Source: Entoloma clypeatum
Taxonomy: Eukaryota; Basidiomycota; Agaricomycetes; Agaricales; Entolomataceae
Direction of reading: 5' to 3'
NCBI GenBank assembly: GCA_963565915.1
Contig: OY751488.1
Location: forward strand, 4,960,001-5,024,000
DNA: 64,000 bases
The translations under genes and the position numbers were made by a program. Shown here in pieces: positions 43,586-54,600 of the stretch (position 1 is its first letter; each line of letters starts with the position of its first letter). The notes below the pieces were generated by a model. The model was not told the origin of the DNA. It did not search any database and saw nothing but the letters and a program-made list of their open reading frames with translations.

Positions 43586-46500
43586 GGTCACTGGACTTGG
43601 AAAGGAAACCGCCATTTTGGGGTTACCATGGTTAAAACAATACAACCCAAAGATTGATTGGGAAAAAGGAAGCTTGGATATTGAAACTATCAGGTTCAAG
43701 AAGACCCTAGCAGGAGTCATGAGGAAGAAATTTGACAAGCTCTTGGCATCAAAAGACAAGAAACCCATTGCAATTGCTGCATGGATGAAAGAAAGACCCA
43801 AACAAAAGATCTATGCGACGATAGAAGAAATTGACGATGAAGAGACCCTCAAACCAAAAAAGAGGCTCTACCGGCAAATGGACCTATCCTGAAAAGGATA
43901 GATGAAGGATCAGACGATGACCTTGACCTATTCATGACATATGTCACTACGGATGAACCCATTGAGGATATTTGGATCCAAGCCAAAACCTCAATCTCCC
44001 AGAAACTCTCACACAATATGGACACCGCGGACAAACTAAAGAAAGAACTACCAGAACGATACGATCAGTATCAGAAGGTGTTCGAGAAAGCGGCATCTGA
44101 GAGATTACCGGAACATAAACCATGGGACCACGCAATTGACTTAAAACCGGACTTCACCCCAAAAGACTGTAAGGTCTATCCTTTGTCACCGGAAGAACAA
44201 ACAAAACTGGACGAATTCCTTGATGAGAACCTTCGAAAGGGGTACATCAGACCCTCGAAATCACCAATGGCATCACCCTTTTTCTTTGTGGCAAAAAAGG
44301 ACTCGGATAAACTTAGACCATGTCAGGATTATCGGCGATTGAATGAAGAAACGGTGAAGAACGCATACCTGTTACCCCTGGTTGGAGATTTACTGGACAA
44401 ACTGAAAGGAGCAAAGGTCTTTACCAAACTGGACATGCGTTGGGGATACAACAATGTACGGATCAAACCTGGCAATGAGTGGAAGGCTGCATTCAAGACC
44501 AATCGAGGGTTGTACGAACCCTTGGTTGCCTTTTTTGGACTGGCAGGCATGCCTCCCACGTTTCAGGCAATGATGAACAAAATTTTCAAAGAAGAACTTG
44601 AAGAAGGATGGTTGCTCATTTATTTGGATGACATCTTCATGTTCTCAGTCAATGATGAAATCGACACCAAACGGACGCTCTGTGTGCTCAAGAAAATGGA
44701 AGAGAACAATCTCTATCTCAACCTGGAAAAATGCGAATTTGGAGTCAGACAATGTGAATATCTTGGACTCATTATCAAAGAAAATGAAATTGCAATGGAC
44801 CCCGTTAAGTTATCGGGGATAGCGAAATGGCCAGAACCTGTGACTGTGAAAGAGGTCAGATCCTTCCTTGGATTTGGAAACTTCTATTGAAGGTTTATCG
44901 GACACTACTCAGACATTGCCAAACCCCTGAATGATCTGACCAAAAAGGATCAAGAATGGGAATGGAATGAGGACTGCCAAACAGCATTTGACACGTTAAA
45001 GGACAAATTTGCAGAATCACTGGTATTGTTAATGCCAAACACTGACAAACCATTCATCATAGAATCTGATGCATCCAAATGGGCGACAGGAGCAGTACTG
45101 CGCCAACAAGATGTAAATGGAGACTGGCACCCCTGTGGATATATATCGCACTTGTTCTCTGCGGCAGAACGGAACTATGAGATCTATGATCAGAAACTCT
45201 TGGGAATTATCCGATCACTGGAAACCTGGAGGCATTACCTCCATGGGTCACCATTTCCAACGGTTGTTCTATCAGATCACAAGAACCTGACATATTACCG
45301 GGAACCCCAGAAATTGAACAGACGGCAAGCACGGTGGAGATTGTATCTCTCCGAGTTTGAACTCAAGCTAGTACACACCCCAGGATCAAAGATGATCCAG
45401 TCTGATGCCTTGTCAAGGCGACCGGACCATATACCTGAAGAAGATACAGACAACAAAGCCATCATTGTCTTACCAGATGACATCTTCGTCAAGACAGTGG
45501 ACCTTGAACTACAAGGAGATATTTTAAAAGCAACCGAAAATGATGAGCTCTTCTCAAAAGCCATCACTGCCCTGAAAGAATCAGGGACCCCACCGATTAA
45601 ATCCCATTTATCAGAATGGAGAACGGAAGACGGAATATTATTCTTCCGTGACAGATGTTACGTACCGCCAGATGAGACTCTGCGCCGGGAAATAACGAAA
45701 CGATATCACGATTCCCTACCAAGCGGACATCCAGGACATCTAAAAACCTTGGAATTGGTTAGGCAAAACTATTGGTGGCCAGGAATGTATGTGTTTATCA
45801 AGAATTACATTGGAGGATGTGCAACCTGCCAACAAATGAAAGTCAACACACACCCCACAAACCCTGGATTGATGCCGATCAAGGCACAAAAGGACGCCAG
45901 GCCATTCTCCCAGACAACAATCGACTTCATCACGGACCTGGCCGAAAGCAACAGATTTGACAGTATCATGGTCGTAGTAGACCATGGTTCTATGAAGGGG
46001 GTAATTTCCATCCCTTGTACCAAAACCACTGATGCGACCCTCACCGCCAAACTTTATTTGGACCACGTGTACCGAAGATTCAGACTCCCAGACTCTATTC
46101 TGTCTGACAGAGGGCCACAATTCGCTTCTCAGATCTTCAGAGAACTAGGATGACTCCTAGGGATCAAACTAATGATGAGCACGGCTTATCACCCCCAAAC
46201 TGATGAAGAAACGGAATGTGCGAATCAAGAACTTGAGATCTATTTCTGGATGTTCTGTTCAAACAATCCTGAAACATGGCACGATCACAACTCAACAATG
46301 GAGTTCTGTCACAATCAGAGGACCCACTCCACAACGAAGTGATCCCCGTTCTATCTAATGATGGGATACGAACCAAGAGATATACCATTGGCATTTGACA
46401 AGACAAATGTACCAAGTGTAGAGGAACAGCTCAAAGAGCTGAAACAAGCAAGAGATGAAGCACTGGCAGCACACAAACTGGCCCGTCAGATAATGGCGGA

Positions 46501-46951
46501 AAGATCAACACGAGGCTTCACTCCGTTTGGAAAAGGAGAACAGGTATGGCTAGAAGGGAAGAACCTCCGAATCGGATACCCTTCCAGAAAACTGGCACCC
46601 AAAAGAGAAGGACCCTTCACCATTTCCAAGGTGCTTGGGCCCCTGACGTACAAGCTGAAACTTCCAGAACAATGGAAGATCCACCCCGTTTTCCACGCCT
46701 CCTTGTTAACACCTTATCGGGAAAATGACACACATGGACTGAACTTCCACAACCCACCTCCTGATCTGATTGAAGGAGAACACAAGTATGAAGTAGAAGT
46801 GATCCTTACCCATAAGCGACAGGGCAGAGGGTACAAGTATTTGGTCAGGTGGATGGGATACCCATCGAGCGATAACACGTGGGAACCAGAATCCAACTCA
46901 AAAAGAGCTCAGGAAATTCTGGGTCTTTACAAACAAACCCACCACCTTTGA
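43586..46951 (+). pseudogene. Gypsy 2 pol (protease end to chromodomain)
   Basis: Starts in the end of protease (ILGLPWLKQYNPKIDWEKG). Reverse transcriptase: [50 protein letters not shown]. RNase H: SDASKWATGAVL, ERNYEIYDQKLLGI. Integrase zinc region: HPGHLKTLELV, CATCQQM. Integrase core: [31 protein letters not shown]. The chromodomain YEVEVILTHKRQGRGYKYLV is followed by RWMGYPSSDNTWEP. Stops at 43890, 44888, 46151 and 46340 inactivate it. Truncated on the left at the LINE poly-A. Confidence 0.92.
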
Positions 46952-46957
46952 ACCCCA

Positions 46958-47878
46958 ATGATCCACCTTCTCACCACCATGTCCAACCTCCGCATTGCCT
47001 CACCTGAAGAAGTACGCTTCAACACCAACAGACACACCAGACAATCCCGACTCCTAAACCTATTCACCAACCCCGAAGACAAGAACAATGTCCTCGGAAG
47101 ACTTGAAGATGAAACAGACCAGTTCCTGGTCAATGTGTTGTACAGACTCATTGCTATCCGGGAGTACCATTACAACACTTCCGCCTCTATTGCCCGCCTC
47201 ATTGATAATCACGCTGATCTCCTAGTAGACAGAAGAGTCTACCGGCATTTCAAAAGACTGTTCCCCACACGCTCCAACTACCCTGATCTCGCACTCATAA
47301 ATCCTGCCCCAAGACCTCCTACCCCAATGGTCCCCATATCCGAACCTACCCCTGAACCGACCCCCGTCCCTAACCCAGTTCCCCTCATCATCAGAAACCC
47401 CAATCCCCCAACTACCCCTTCCCCCGCCGAATCTGCGTCGCCCTTAACCAGCGACCAAAGCCTTTCCAGTGTCAAGACTGACATGAAAGGAAAGAAACCG
47501 TCCCTTGGAGTTGCTAAGCGCTCCCGAAGAAAAACTGTATGCACCATCATGTCTGTCCCACTTGGGCATGGTTCCTCATATCAAATCCCCATCGACCTCA
47601 CCAACGAACCCAATTGTGTTGGATACGAGATTGACGCACACGGACATGCTCACTCACCGAGCGGACCTTGGCACCATCCTGCAGGATGGCCACATATTGA
47701 CAAAGGACGCCAATGCGGCATGTGTGGAGCTAAAGGACACATTGAGTGTCAGTATGAGAAATGCGAGAAGAAGGCGCCCGGACATTATGACTATGAGTGT
47801 CTGGGCTCTGGCTATGTGGACCTCAAAGGGGAGCCATACGAATTTGACGACAACACCATGCACAACATGGCAACCTGA
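46958..47878 (+). CDS. Gypsy 2 third ORF downstream of pol
   Basis: Intact frame of up to 306 codons starting six bases after the pol stop; the likely start is 46958 or the ATG at 46979 (MSNLRIASPEEVRF). It has a helical N-terminal half (RLEDETDQFLVNVLYRLIAIR), a proline-rich middle, a basic KRSRRK stretch and a Cys/His-rich C-terminus (CGMCGAKGHIECQYEKC) resembling a zinc knuckle. There is no membrane segment, so it is not an envelope protein. It stays open although pol has four stops. Function unknown: nucleic-acid binding is suggested by the basic and Cys/His parts. Confidence 0.6.
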   Translation: MIHLLTTMSNLRIASPEEVRFNTNRHTRQSRLLNLFTNPEDKNNVLGRLEDETDQFLVNVLYRLIAIREYHYNTSASIARLIDNHADLLVDRRVYRHFKRLFPTRSNYPDLALINPAPRPPTPMVPISEPTPEPTPVPNPVPLIIRNPNPPTTPSPAESASPLTSDQSLSSVKTDMKGKKPSLGVAKRSRRKTVCTIMSVPLGHGSSYQIPIDLTNEPNCVGYEIDAHGHAHSPSGPWHHPAGWPHIDKGRQCGMCGAKGHIECQYEKCEKKAPGHYDYECLGSGYVDLKGEPYEFDDNTMHNMAT

Positions 47879-47919
47879 AAACATTGAAGCCGGTGACTTC
47901 AAGCATAGATGGGGGGTAA

Positions 47920-48398
47920 TGTTACACTTTTTCACCCTCTTCCTATGCGCCTTCACACAACTCCTCGACCCTCGATCCTTATCAGACCCTGTTTCACTTA
48001 ACTCTGATAACCCTGGGACACATGTCCTCCCTATCAGCGCTATGACTCACATTGACTCGGACGACTCCCCTTTTAGATACATTTTCACTTGTTATCTCTG
48101 ACTCACGGCCTTGAGGCCTTATCTCTGACTCCTATGCCACAGCCCCCTTGAAACATCTATCTAACCAATGGCCTATTTAGCTCCTGTGCAGCACCATCTT
48201 ATTTATAGCCATAGGATAATGTATATAAGACCTGTAATCTTAGAGTAGAGGTCCTTAGCTTGACCTAGGCAATTAACGCTTACTTGTCTTATCTAGAACA
48301 CTCTCAAACTAAGTGCCTTGCGAGGACTTAGCTCAGCTGTATCGAACCGAGTCGTCCTCTTGAGGAGCTCGCTGATTGACCAAGTCGACCTATTGAGG
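47920..48398 (+). repeat. Gypsy 2 3' LTR, right end truncated
   Basis: Follows the polypurine tract gatggggggtaa and starts TGTTACAC. TATA-like gtatataaga at about 48223. No matching TAACA end was seen before the next element fragment begins, so the LTR is probably cut short. Confidence 0.65.
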
Positions 48399-49495
48399 GA
48401 CGGCATTCTATTTCCATGGACTTCATTGAATCCCTTCTGACATCCGCTGGCTCCAATGTGATTTTGGTCATTGTAGACCGCCTCACTAAACAAGGCATCT
48501 TCATCCCTACCACCATTAATTGCACATCCAAAGACCTAGCAAACCTTTTTGTGCTTCACCTCTTTTCCAAGCATGGAGTTCCACAAAATGTCACATCTGA
48601 TCGCGGACCTGAATTCGTCTCCCACTTTTTCCACTCTCTTGCAAAAGCCCTTGACATGAGACTTCACTTCACTTCTGGATATCACCCTGAAGGCGATGGT
48701 CAAACCAAACGCACCAACCAAACACTCGAACAATACCTCTGCATCTTCTGCAACTACCAGCAAGACAACTGGTCCACTTTGCTTCCACTTGCGGAGTTCG
48801 CTTACAACAACACTCCGAGTGCCACTACTGGTGTATCACCATTCTTCGCCAACAAAGGTTATCATCCCAACATTACACTCCATCCGGAACATGATCTAGC
48901 ATCCGATAAAGCTCGACAATACATTGTCGACTTAGATGAATTACATCAAGAACTAAAGACTGCTGTCGCAGAGGCACAACAACGTTATCAAGGCCCTGCG
49001 GATGTCTGACGTTCTCCGCCTCCTCCGCTCCGCATTGGACAAGAAGTCTTTGTTAAAGCCAAGTTCTTCCGCACCACATGACCCACCCAAAAGTTATCCA
49101 ACAAATATGCTGGCCCATTTGAAATCATAGCCCAACCCGGCACACACTCCTTTACACTACGTCTACCCAACACTATGCGTGCTATACACCCCGTCTTCCA
49201 CATATCTATGCTCAAACCAGCAACTTCTAACGAGATTCCAAATCGGATACAATCTCCTCCACCTCTGCTTGAGATCGAAGGAGAAACCAAATACAAAATT
49301 GCAGAAATCGTTGACTCAAAGATCGATAACAGACGACAATGCAAACTCCTTTACCTCGTCCGCTGGTTAGGTTATGAAGACACCAGTGAAGAGTTTTCTT
49401 GGTTACCTGCATCCGAGCTTGAACATGCAGCAGATATGATAGCGGACTTCCACTCTGCTCAACCAACTAAGCCAGGCCCCTTATCATGCTTGTAA
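48399..49495 (+). pseudogene. Gypsy 3 integrase and chromodomain fragment
   Basis: marY1/Tf-like lineage, distinct from Gypsy 1 and 2. Integrase core: SMDFIESLLTSAGSNVILVI, TSDRGPEFVSHFF, SGYHPEGDGQTKRTNQTLEQ. Then a GPF-type region (YAGPFEIIAQPG) and a chromodomain-like end (YKIAEIVDSKI, LYLVRWLGYEDTSEEFSWLP). Stops at about 49007 and 49079. Truncated on the left, next to the Gypsy 2 LTR. Confidence 0.88.
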
Positions 49496-49523
49496 CAAGA
49501 AGAAAAGAAAATCTATTAATATT

Positions 49524-50481
49524 TTATACTAACAAAAAACTACTTTCGCTGTTTCTTGTTAGATACCCCCTCCATCTCCTCGTTCCACTCCGATCCGGAT
49601 TCCGCATCCGCTTCTTCATTTCTTCTTTTTCTTTTTCTTCTGCTTCTTCTACCTCCTTTGCCAACTCCTCCAATACCCTATCATATTCCTCTGCATCCTC
49701 GTCCTCGTCAGATCCCTCCTCTGAAGCCTCCGAATCCTCCCTCCATGTGATAACCATCAGGAGCTCCTTTATTTCTTGCAGTTCCTTCAACTCTGCCTTT
49801 ATCAACCGCATCTCCTGTATCATGCACCTGAGCCCTTTCACCACCTCCGGTGGACCAAACCCCTCCGGCATGACCTCTGCTTCCTCCGACGCTGTGGCCA
49901 TCCGTGATCCCTCCGCGGTCCCCTCTCCCTTGGACGATCCTGCCTTCGCGTTCTTCATCACACCACCTGCCACCTTAGTCTTTCCGACCCTCACCGCCTT
50001 GGTTATCCTCTGCTTCACCTCCGACTCTGCTTCCGCTCCTGTTCTGCAGCTTCATTTTAAAGGCTGGCACTGCCAGCATGACAAAGTGTTGCCATTCCTA
50101 AAGAATAAGTTAATAACGAAGTGTATAAAGAAATAGAAAGACTTACTCCAATGGCCAAAAACACAAGTCCCCCGCTTTCAAGCAGGAGGTGCAATCCTCC
50201 TTTCCCTGCTCGTAACTCGCAGGCATATCCTTGAAAACCCCCTGCAGCCAGACTTTCTTCACCTCCGCATCTGCATCTGCATCTGCATCTGCACCTGCAA
50301 CCGGCCCCTTCGCCTTCATTTTCTCTGCCTTCCTCTCTGCTCATCTCTGCTCTTTCGCCGCTCTTTTTGCCTCCATGCGCTCCTCTGCCTCCTGCAGTTT
50401 CCTCTCCAACTCCTTGGTGACCTTCTTCTGGTGCTCCCTTTCAGCACGAAGAGCAGTGAGGGGTGAGTTCTCAGCGGACAT
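49524..50481 (-). pseudogene. Gypsy 3 antisense accessory ORF (zinc-binding, coiled-coil)
   Basis: Lies between the integrase gene and the 3' LTR but runs against it. From ATG at 50479-50481 it encodes a coiled coil (EREHQKKVTKELERKLQEAE), an alanine-aspartate tract from a GCA-GAT repeat, then CTSCLKAGDLCFWPLE. After an intron at about 50101-50150 a second cysteine cluster CWQCQPLK follows, then a long acidic helical tail ending at 49524. The C-x2-C-x6-C plus C-x2-C layout recalls zinc-binding proteins encoded antisense in related basidiomycete Gypsy elements. Two in-frame stops (near 50343 and in the second cluster) break it. Confidence 0.55.
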
Positions 50482-50611
50482 AGCGGATAGGCGACAGAAT
50501 AGATGTTGTGGTTAGGTGACAAGAGAGAAAAATCACGTGCAAGCTTTTCAACCAACGGTCATGTGGATTACCTCATCTGGGCCTCAGGGTTTGGCCCTAA
50601 GAGGGAAATAC

Positions 50612-50990
50612 TGTCATAACCATACGATTCACATCCGACTTATCCGACAACTCCAACGATTCATCCGATCTGACATCCGCTCCGACGACATTCTATTTAT
50701 ATTTGATTATACTTCTACTATGTAACATCTCAACCATACTTACAAGTAGACATATGTTGTTCACTTTTCATTTGCTACTCTCCATACTCCAAATGTTCTG
50801 ATGGTCAACTCCGATATCTGCACATCACTTATAGTAATGCTGATCATTCTAGTCTACTATAAATAGTGTACTAAACCTGTCGTAGAACCTCAGTTCAAAT
50901 ATCATATGTTACACCTCATTTGCATCCATCTCTACTTGCCTTTGAGCATTCTCTCCGTCACCTCCGCTCATCTGCTCATCCGCTGAAACG
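50612..50990 (+). repeat. Gypsy 3 3' LTR (right end approximate)
   Basis: Begins TGTCATAACC after the purine tract aagagggaaa. TATA-like ctataaatag at about 50859. The right end is not defined for lack of a partner. Confidence 0.5.
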
Positions 50991-52220
50991 AAGGAAGTGA
51001 GTCTGGGGATGAGTGGGAGCGATATCTCTATCACACACACAAACATTAAACACAACAACAAAGACTGAACAAGTCTCGCAATGCGTACTTCTCAATTGAT
51101 ATAGTTCGGGGTGATGAGTGGGATCACTCAGGATGCGACTCTTCCAAATAACAATTGAATAACTCGTTTAGCAATGGCTCAATAAGTCTTGAACAAGACT
51201 TAGAGATAGTCCTCAATAGATAATGAACCGAGGTTTGTGATTTCCTAACCAACAAGACTTCGTGAACACGATCTCAACCGAATATGAACACGACAATGAC
51301 CAATACAACCGATAGATAACACGATTTGACGATTGATAAGTTCTTGAACACACAAAACACAATCGCGACTGACTTCCGATGCAAACCAAATGATCTCGAG
51401 GCTTCAATGATACTTGCAAACAACGACAGATGCACAAGACAAATGCTATCAATTCTGGGGCACAATCTAACCTAACCTATCTACGACGAAACTATGAGAC
51501 TTTATACATGAGCTGCAATAAATATAGAAAAGGGATGCATGTGGTCTTGCTAAGGGGTATCCAGTCAAGTAAGCCTTTGCTAGAGACGTTGTGATGTGTC
51601 CATGTGGTTGACAATGCAACAGGTACGTTCTTTTCTCCATATTCTACCTCTATCATGCTTGTGAGGACACTATTCCACTATCTCGGTCTATTGATACACC
51701 TTGCGACGATGCCAATGAGTTACTGCGAGGTATCAGATGCTTTGATTAAGGGTCATCTCGGTAAGCAACCAATCAACAACCGATCCATATCAATATGTCT
51801 GCCATGTAATGCACATTGATCGCGGTGTATCAAACCTGATCTCGGTCTGTTTGATCCAATGTTATTGGCTATTCCCCATATGGACCATTTGGACGCGAAG
51901 CGAGGCGCACATTTGCCAAGCCTCTCGCGAGAATGTCTCCAGTCAAGCCCTCAATGTATAGTAGACAGTGCTAGTGTCATCAATAAATCCAATATAATCA
52001 ATCTCCTTGTTTCGCGCTTCGTTTTGAGAGGTGCTTGATAGTCTTATCTATCTCGCGAGACGATCCCATGGCTCTCGAGTATCATAGCTAAGCCCATAGT
52101 GGTGACCAGCGCTATGTCCTACATTGCCATGGTCTCTAAATGTCTCTCTAATGTTGCCACTAAGTCCTCAGAATCAGAGCTCATCTAGGACTCTCTATAT
52201 CCCTTAGAGATAGTGTGAAA
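50991..52220. other. No gene recognised
   Basis: AT-rich, short ORFs only; repeated gatctcgg/cgagatc-like words. Possibly remains of Copia 2 or another element. Confidence 0.3.
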
Positions 52221-52224
52221 TGAT

Positions 52225-53005
52225 GCAAAATGCGAAGATTTAGGCCTGGACGCATCGCGGCCCTATTACCGCTCATCCAACATCTGCCAAATCCAAAATC
52301 GAGGACCACGTCAAAGAGTGGGGCGCAATGCACAAGTTGAAGCCAGGTCCTTTCTGCCAACATCGCACTTATTGCATCCGCTCCTCCACTACTCCGCTCC
52401 GACTCGTCCGACGTTTTCTGACATTGAGAAAATGCTACGTGACACTGTGCATGCTCGTTGATCTCGGATACAAACCCGACATCACAGAAATGTTTATGGC
52501 GATATGCCGGCAACAGATGTTCATAATCAAGGACAACATGAATGGTGGAGAACTGTCAACGAGGATACCTCGAGGGTTCTGTACAACCCACAAAGACAGT
52601 CAGATCCCGGACCTTCCAACCCAGGTCCATCCTCTGGTCCATCAAACACTGATAATGTTGCATCTGATTGAAACAATGATACAGACATTTCCACCCCTGA
52701 AGGGGATAATGAGGAGTTTGAGGATTACCTCACTCACTTGTGTCGGGAAGGGGGAGTAGAGCTTACAACATACCTGCTGAAACATGCAGGCCCTGTCACA
52801 AGCAAACTTCCAAATCAATATAGGGACATTGCACGCATGTCTGATGTGTTGCAGAAGGAATGGAAACACGCCTGCCAAGAGGAATTAGAGGCCCTCAACA
52901 AGTGCAAAGTCTTTGAGTTGGTCGATTTATCAAAAGGTTGTACAGTGATACAGAACCAATGGGTATTTGCAATCAAATCTGATGGTCGCAAAAAGGCATG
53001 ATTAG
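52225..53005 (+). pseudogene. Copia 2, start of reverse transcriptase
   Basis: Linker (acidic, DISTPEGDNEEFEDYLTHL) and start of the Copia reverse transcriptase: LQKEWKHACQEELEALNKCK, FELVDLSKGCTVIQNQWVFA, IKSDGRKKA. It stops at ATGATTAG (52998-53005) where a hAT-like end begins. Protease and most of integrase are missing. This is the exact complement of the half at 39448-40821. Confidence 0.85.
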
Positions 53006-53610
53006 TAGTGTTTGAGGGTTTGGTTTGGTTTGGTTTTTTGCCTCCGAGGGGCATAGACCGAGACCGAGACCGGTCTTCATATATGACAAAAGGGCAAAAA
53101 GCCGAACTGGACCACTCAGGACCAGTCCATTGGACCCATGGACGGTGGACCGAACCGGTTTGGTGGGTCGATTAATTATACATCATGGCTAAATATATAT
53201 ATGTATGGGAGTGGTAGCCGTTGGCCATGAACGGAGGCTGTTCGACACGTTGGGCGTGAGTCGGCGCTGTTGGGCGCGATTCGGGGGCTTTGGGCATGAT
53301 TTGGCGGCTTTGGGTGTGGGTGGAGGTGTTGGGCGTGAACGGAGGCCATTGGGCGTGAGTGGAGCGGCATTGGGGGTGAGTCAAGGCCATGGGGCATGAG
53401 TGGAGGCCGTTGGGCACAGGAGGGGCCGTTGGGCCCGAGTCGACGCCGTTGGGCATGGGTGGAGGCTATGGGCGTGAACAGAGGCCGTTGTCTGCAAAAG
53501 TAGGCCGTTGGGCACTAGAGGGGGCAATAGTGGGCTGTTGGCCACAAGTGGTGGTTGTTAGCCATGAGTGGCCATATGGAGTGGAGGTGGGGGATAAAAA
53601 GAACTGTGGG
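53006..53610. mobile_element. hAT-like foldback element, end B, with minisatellite E
   Basis: Begins TAGTGTTTGAGGG after the 8-bp ATGATTAG. A subterminal part with GACCGAGACCGGTC and GGACCAGTCC repeats (53050-53165) follows, then array E (53207-53580) of ttgggcgtgagtggaggcc-type units in the same + strand orientation as array D. Together with end A this gives inverted TAGTGTTT ends and an 8-bp duplication, the hAT hallmark. Confidence 0.65.
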
Positions 53611-53616
53611 AATGTT

Positions 53617-54211
53617 TCTTTTTTTTTTTTTTTTTTGTCAACAATTTATATAGCGGTATACTAGGGGTACAGTGTGCTTGACATAGAGTAAACTACATTG
53701 ATCCGAGGATCTACGTACACATGAAGAACAAGCGGCGCAAAGCTCCGTCAAGCTGATAAGTCCTCGCGCCAGGACGGGGGGGGTCTGTTATAAACAAGCG
53801 CGTTAGTATGCGCACCCGAATATTCGGCCGCGCGATACAAGAGCACTCCAACCTTGTGAGGTTGGCCGTTAGCGGCGCTGGTGGGTGTCTGCGCCCTACC
53901 CACCAAAGAAGCGCCTGTGCGGTTCTTATCCTTCGATCGCGTTCGCTTGCCAGAGGGGGCTGCACCCCTTTGAACCCAGCGCGCTACCACGCGATTACCG
54001 CCAACGGTTGTGTTGGGCATTGGACGATCCCTGAAGGCAAACGCCCCTGGGTTGTCCATGATGAATTTCCTGAAGACGTCCCAGATGGGAGTGTTCCTCG
54101 AGAAGGTGGGCATGTCTGGGGGCCTGGTGGGGTGGTGCAGACATTTGTAGAATACGTGGGCGAAGTCCTCACCGGACCCCGATCCACAGTCGCATTGTTC
54201 AATTTTGTCGC
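53617..54211 (-). mobile_element. LINE 2, inverted copy of the LINE 1 3' end
   Basis: A run of T (53619-53636), then the complement of the LINE 1 end, then the same C-terminal coding region (MPTFSRNTPIWDVFRKFIMD), with few differences. Cut at 54211 by the Gypsy 4 LTR in the middle of the zinc-site region. Confidence 0.9.
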
Positions 54212-54581
54212 TGTTACGGACTAACGACTACGGACATATACGCTTACTTTTCCACTTTTACTCATCGGCCCCCGCTTACACATATCATATTATACTTTAT
54301 TCCCTTTAGTATACTTCGCTCCCACGCTGACTCGCTTTCCGCAGCTGTCTGACTCATTCCGCAGTCAGCTTACTCATTAGTGCATAGCCTTCCACAGTCG
54401 CCTTACTCATGCGCACTGCCTTCTGCAGTTACTGACTCATTCGCTACCACTCATAGTCAGTACTATATAAACCTCATGTACCATAGCTACATTCCTTAGA
54501 TTTAGCAATCACATTGCTCTTCGCCTTTCCATCTTCCTGCATACTCTGCCCGAACCTTGGAACGGTTTGTTACGCATAACA
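54212..54581 (+). repeat. Gypsy 4 5' LTR
   Basis: 370 bp, TGTTACGG...GCATAACA. TATA box tatataa at 54464-54470. About nine transitions separate it from the 3' LTR, no transversion seen. Confidence 0.95.
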
Positions 54582-54583
54582 AG

Positions 54584-54594
54584 TTGCTAAATCT
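54584..54594 (+). promoter_or_regulatory. Predicted self-priming primer-binding site, Gypsy 4
   Basis: TTGCTAAATCT, two bases after the LTR, is perfectly complementary over 11 bases to AGATTTAGCAA at 54498-54508, where the transcript should start (about 31 bases after the TATA box). Tf1 uses an 11-base self-primer in the same place. Confidence 0.7.
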
Positions 54595-54600
54595 CGTTAG

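Noticed and set aside
53748..54224. Separate gene on either strand at the LINE 2 position
   Set aside because: Near-identical to the LINE 1 C-terminal region and truncated by the Gypsy 4 LTR.
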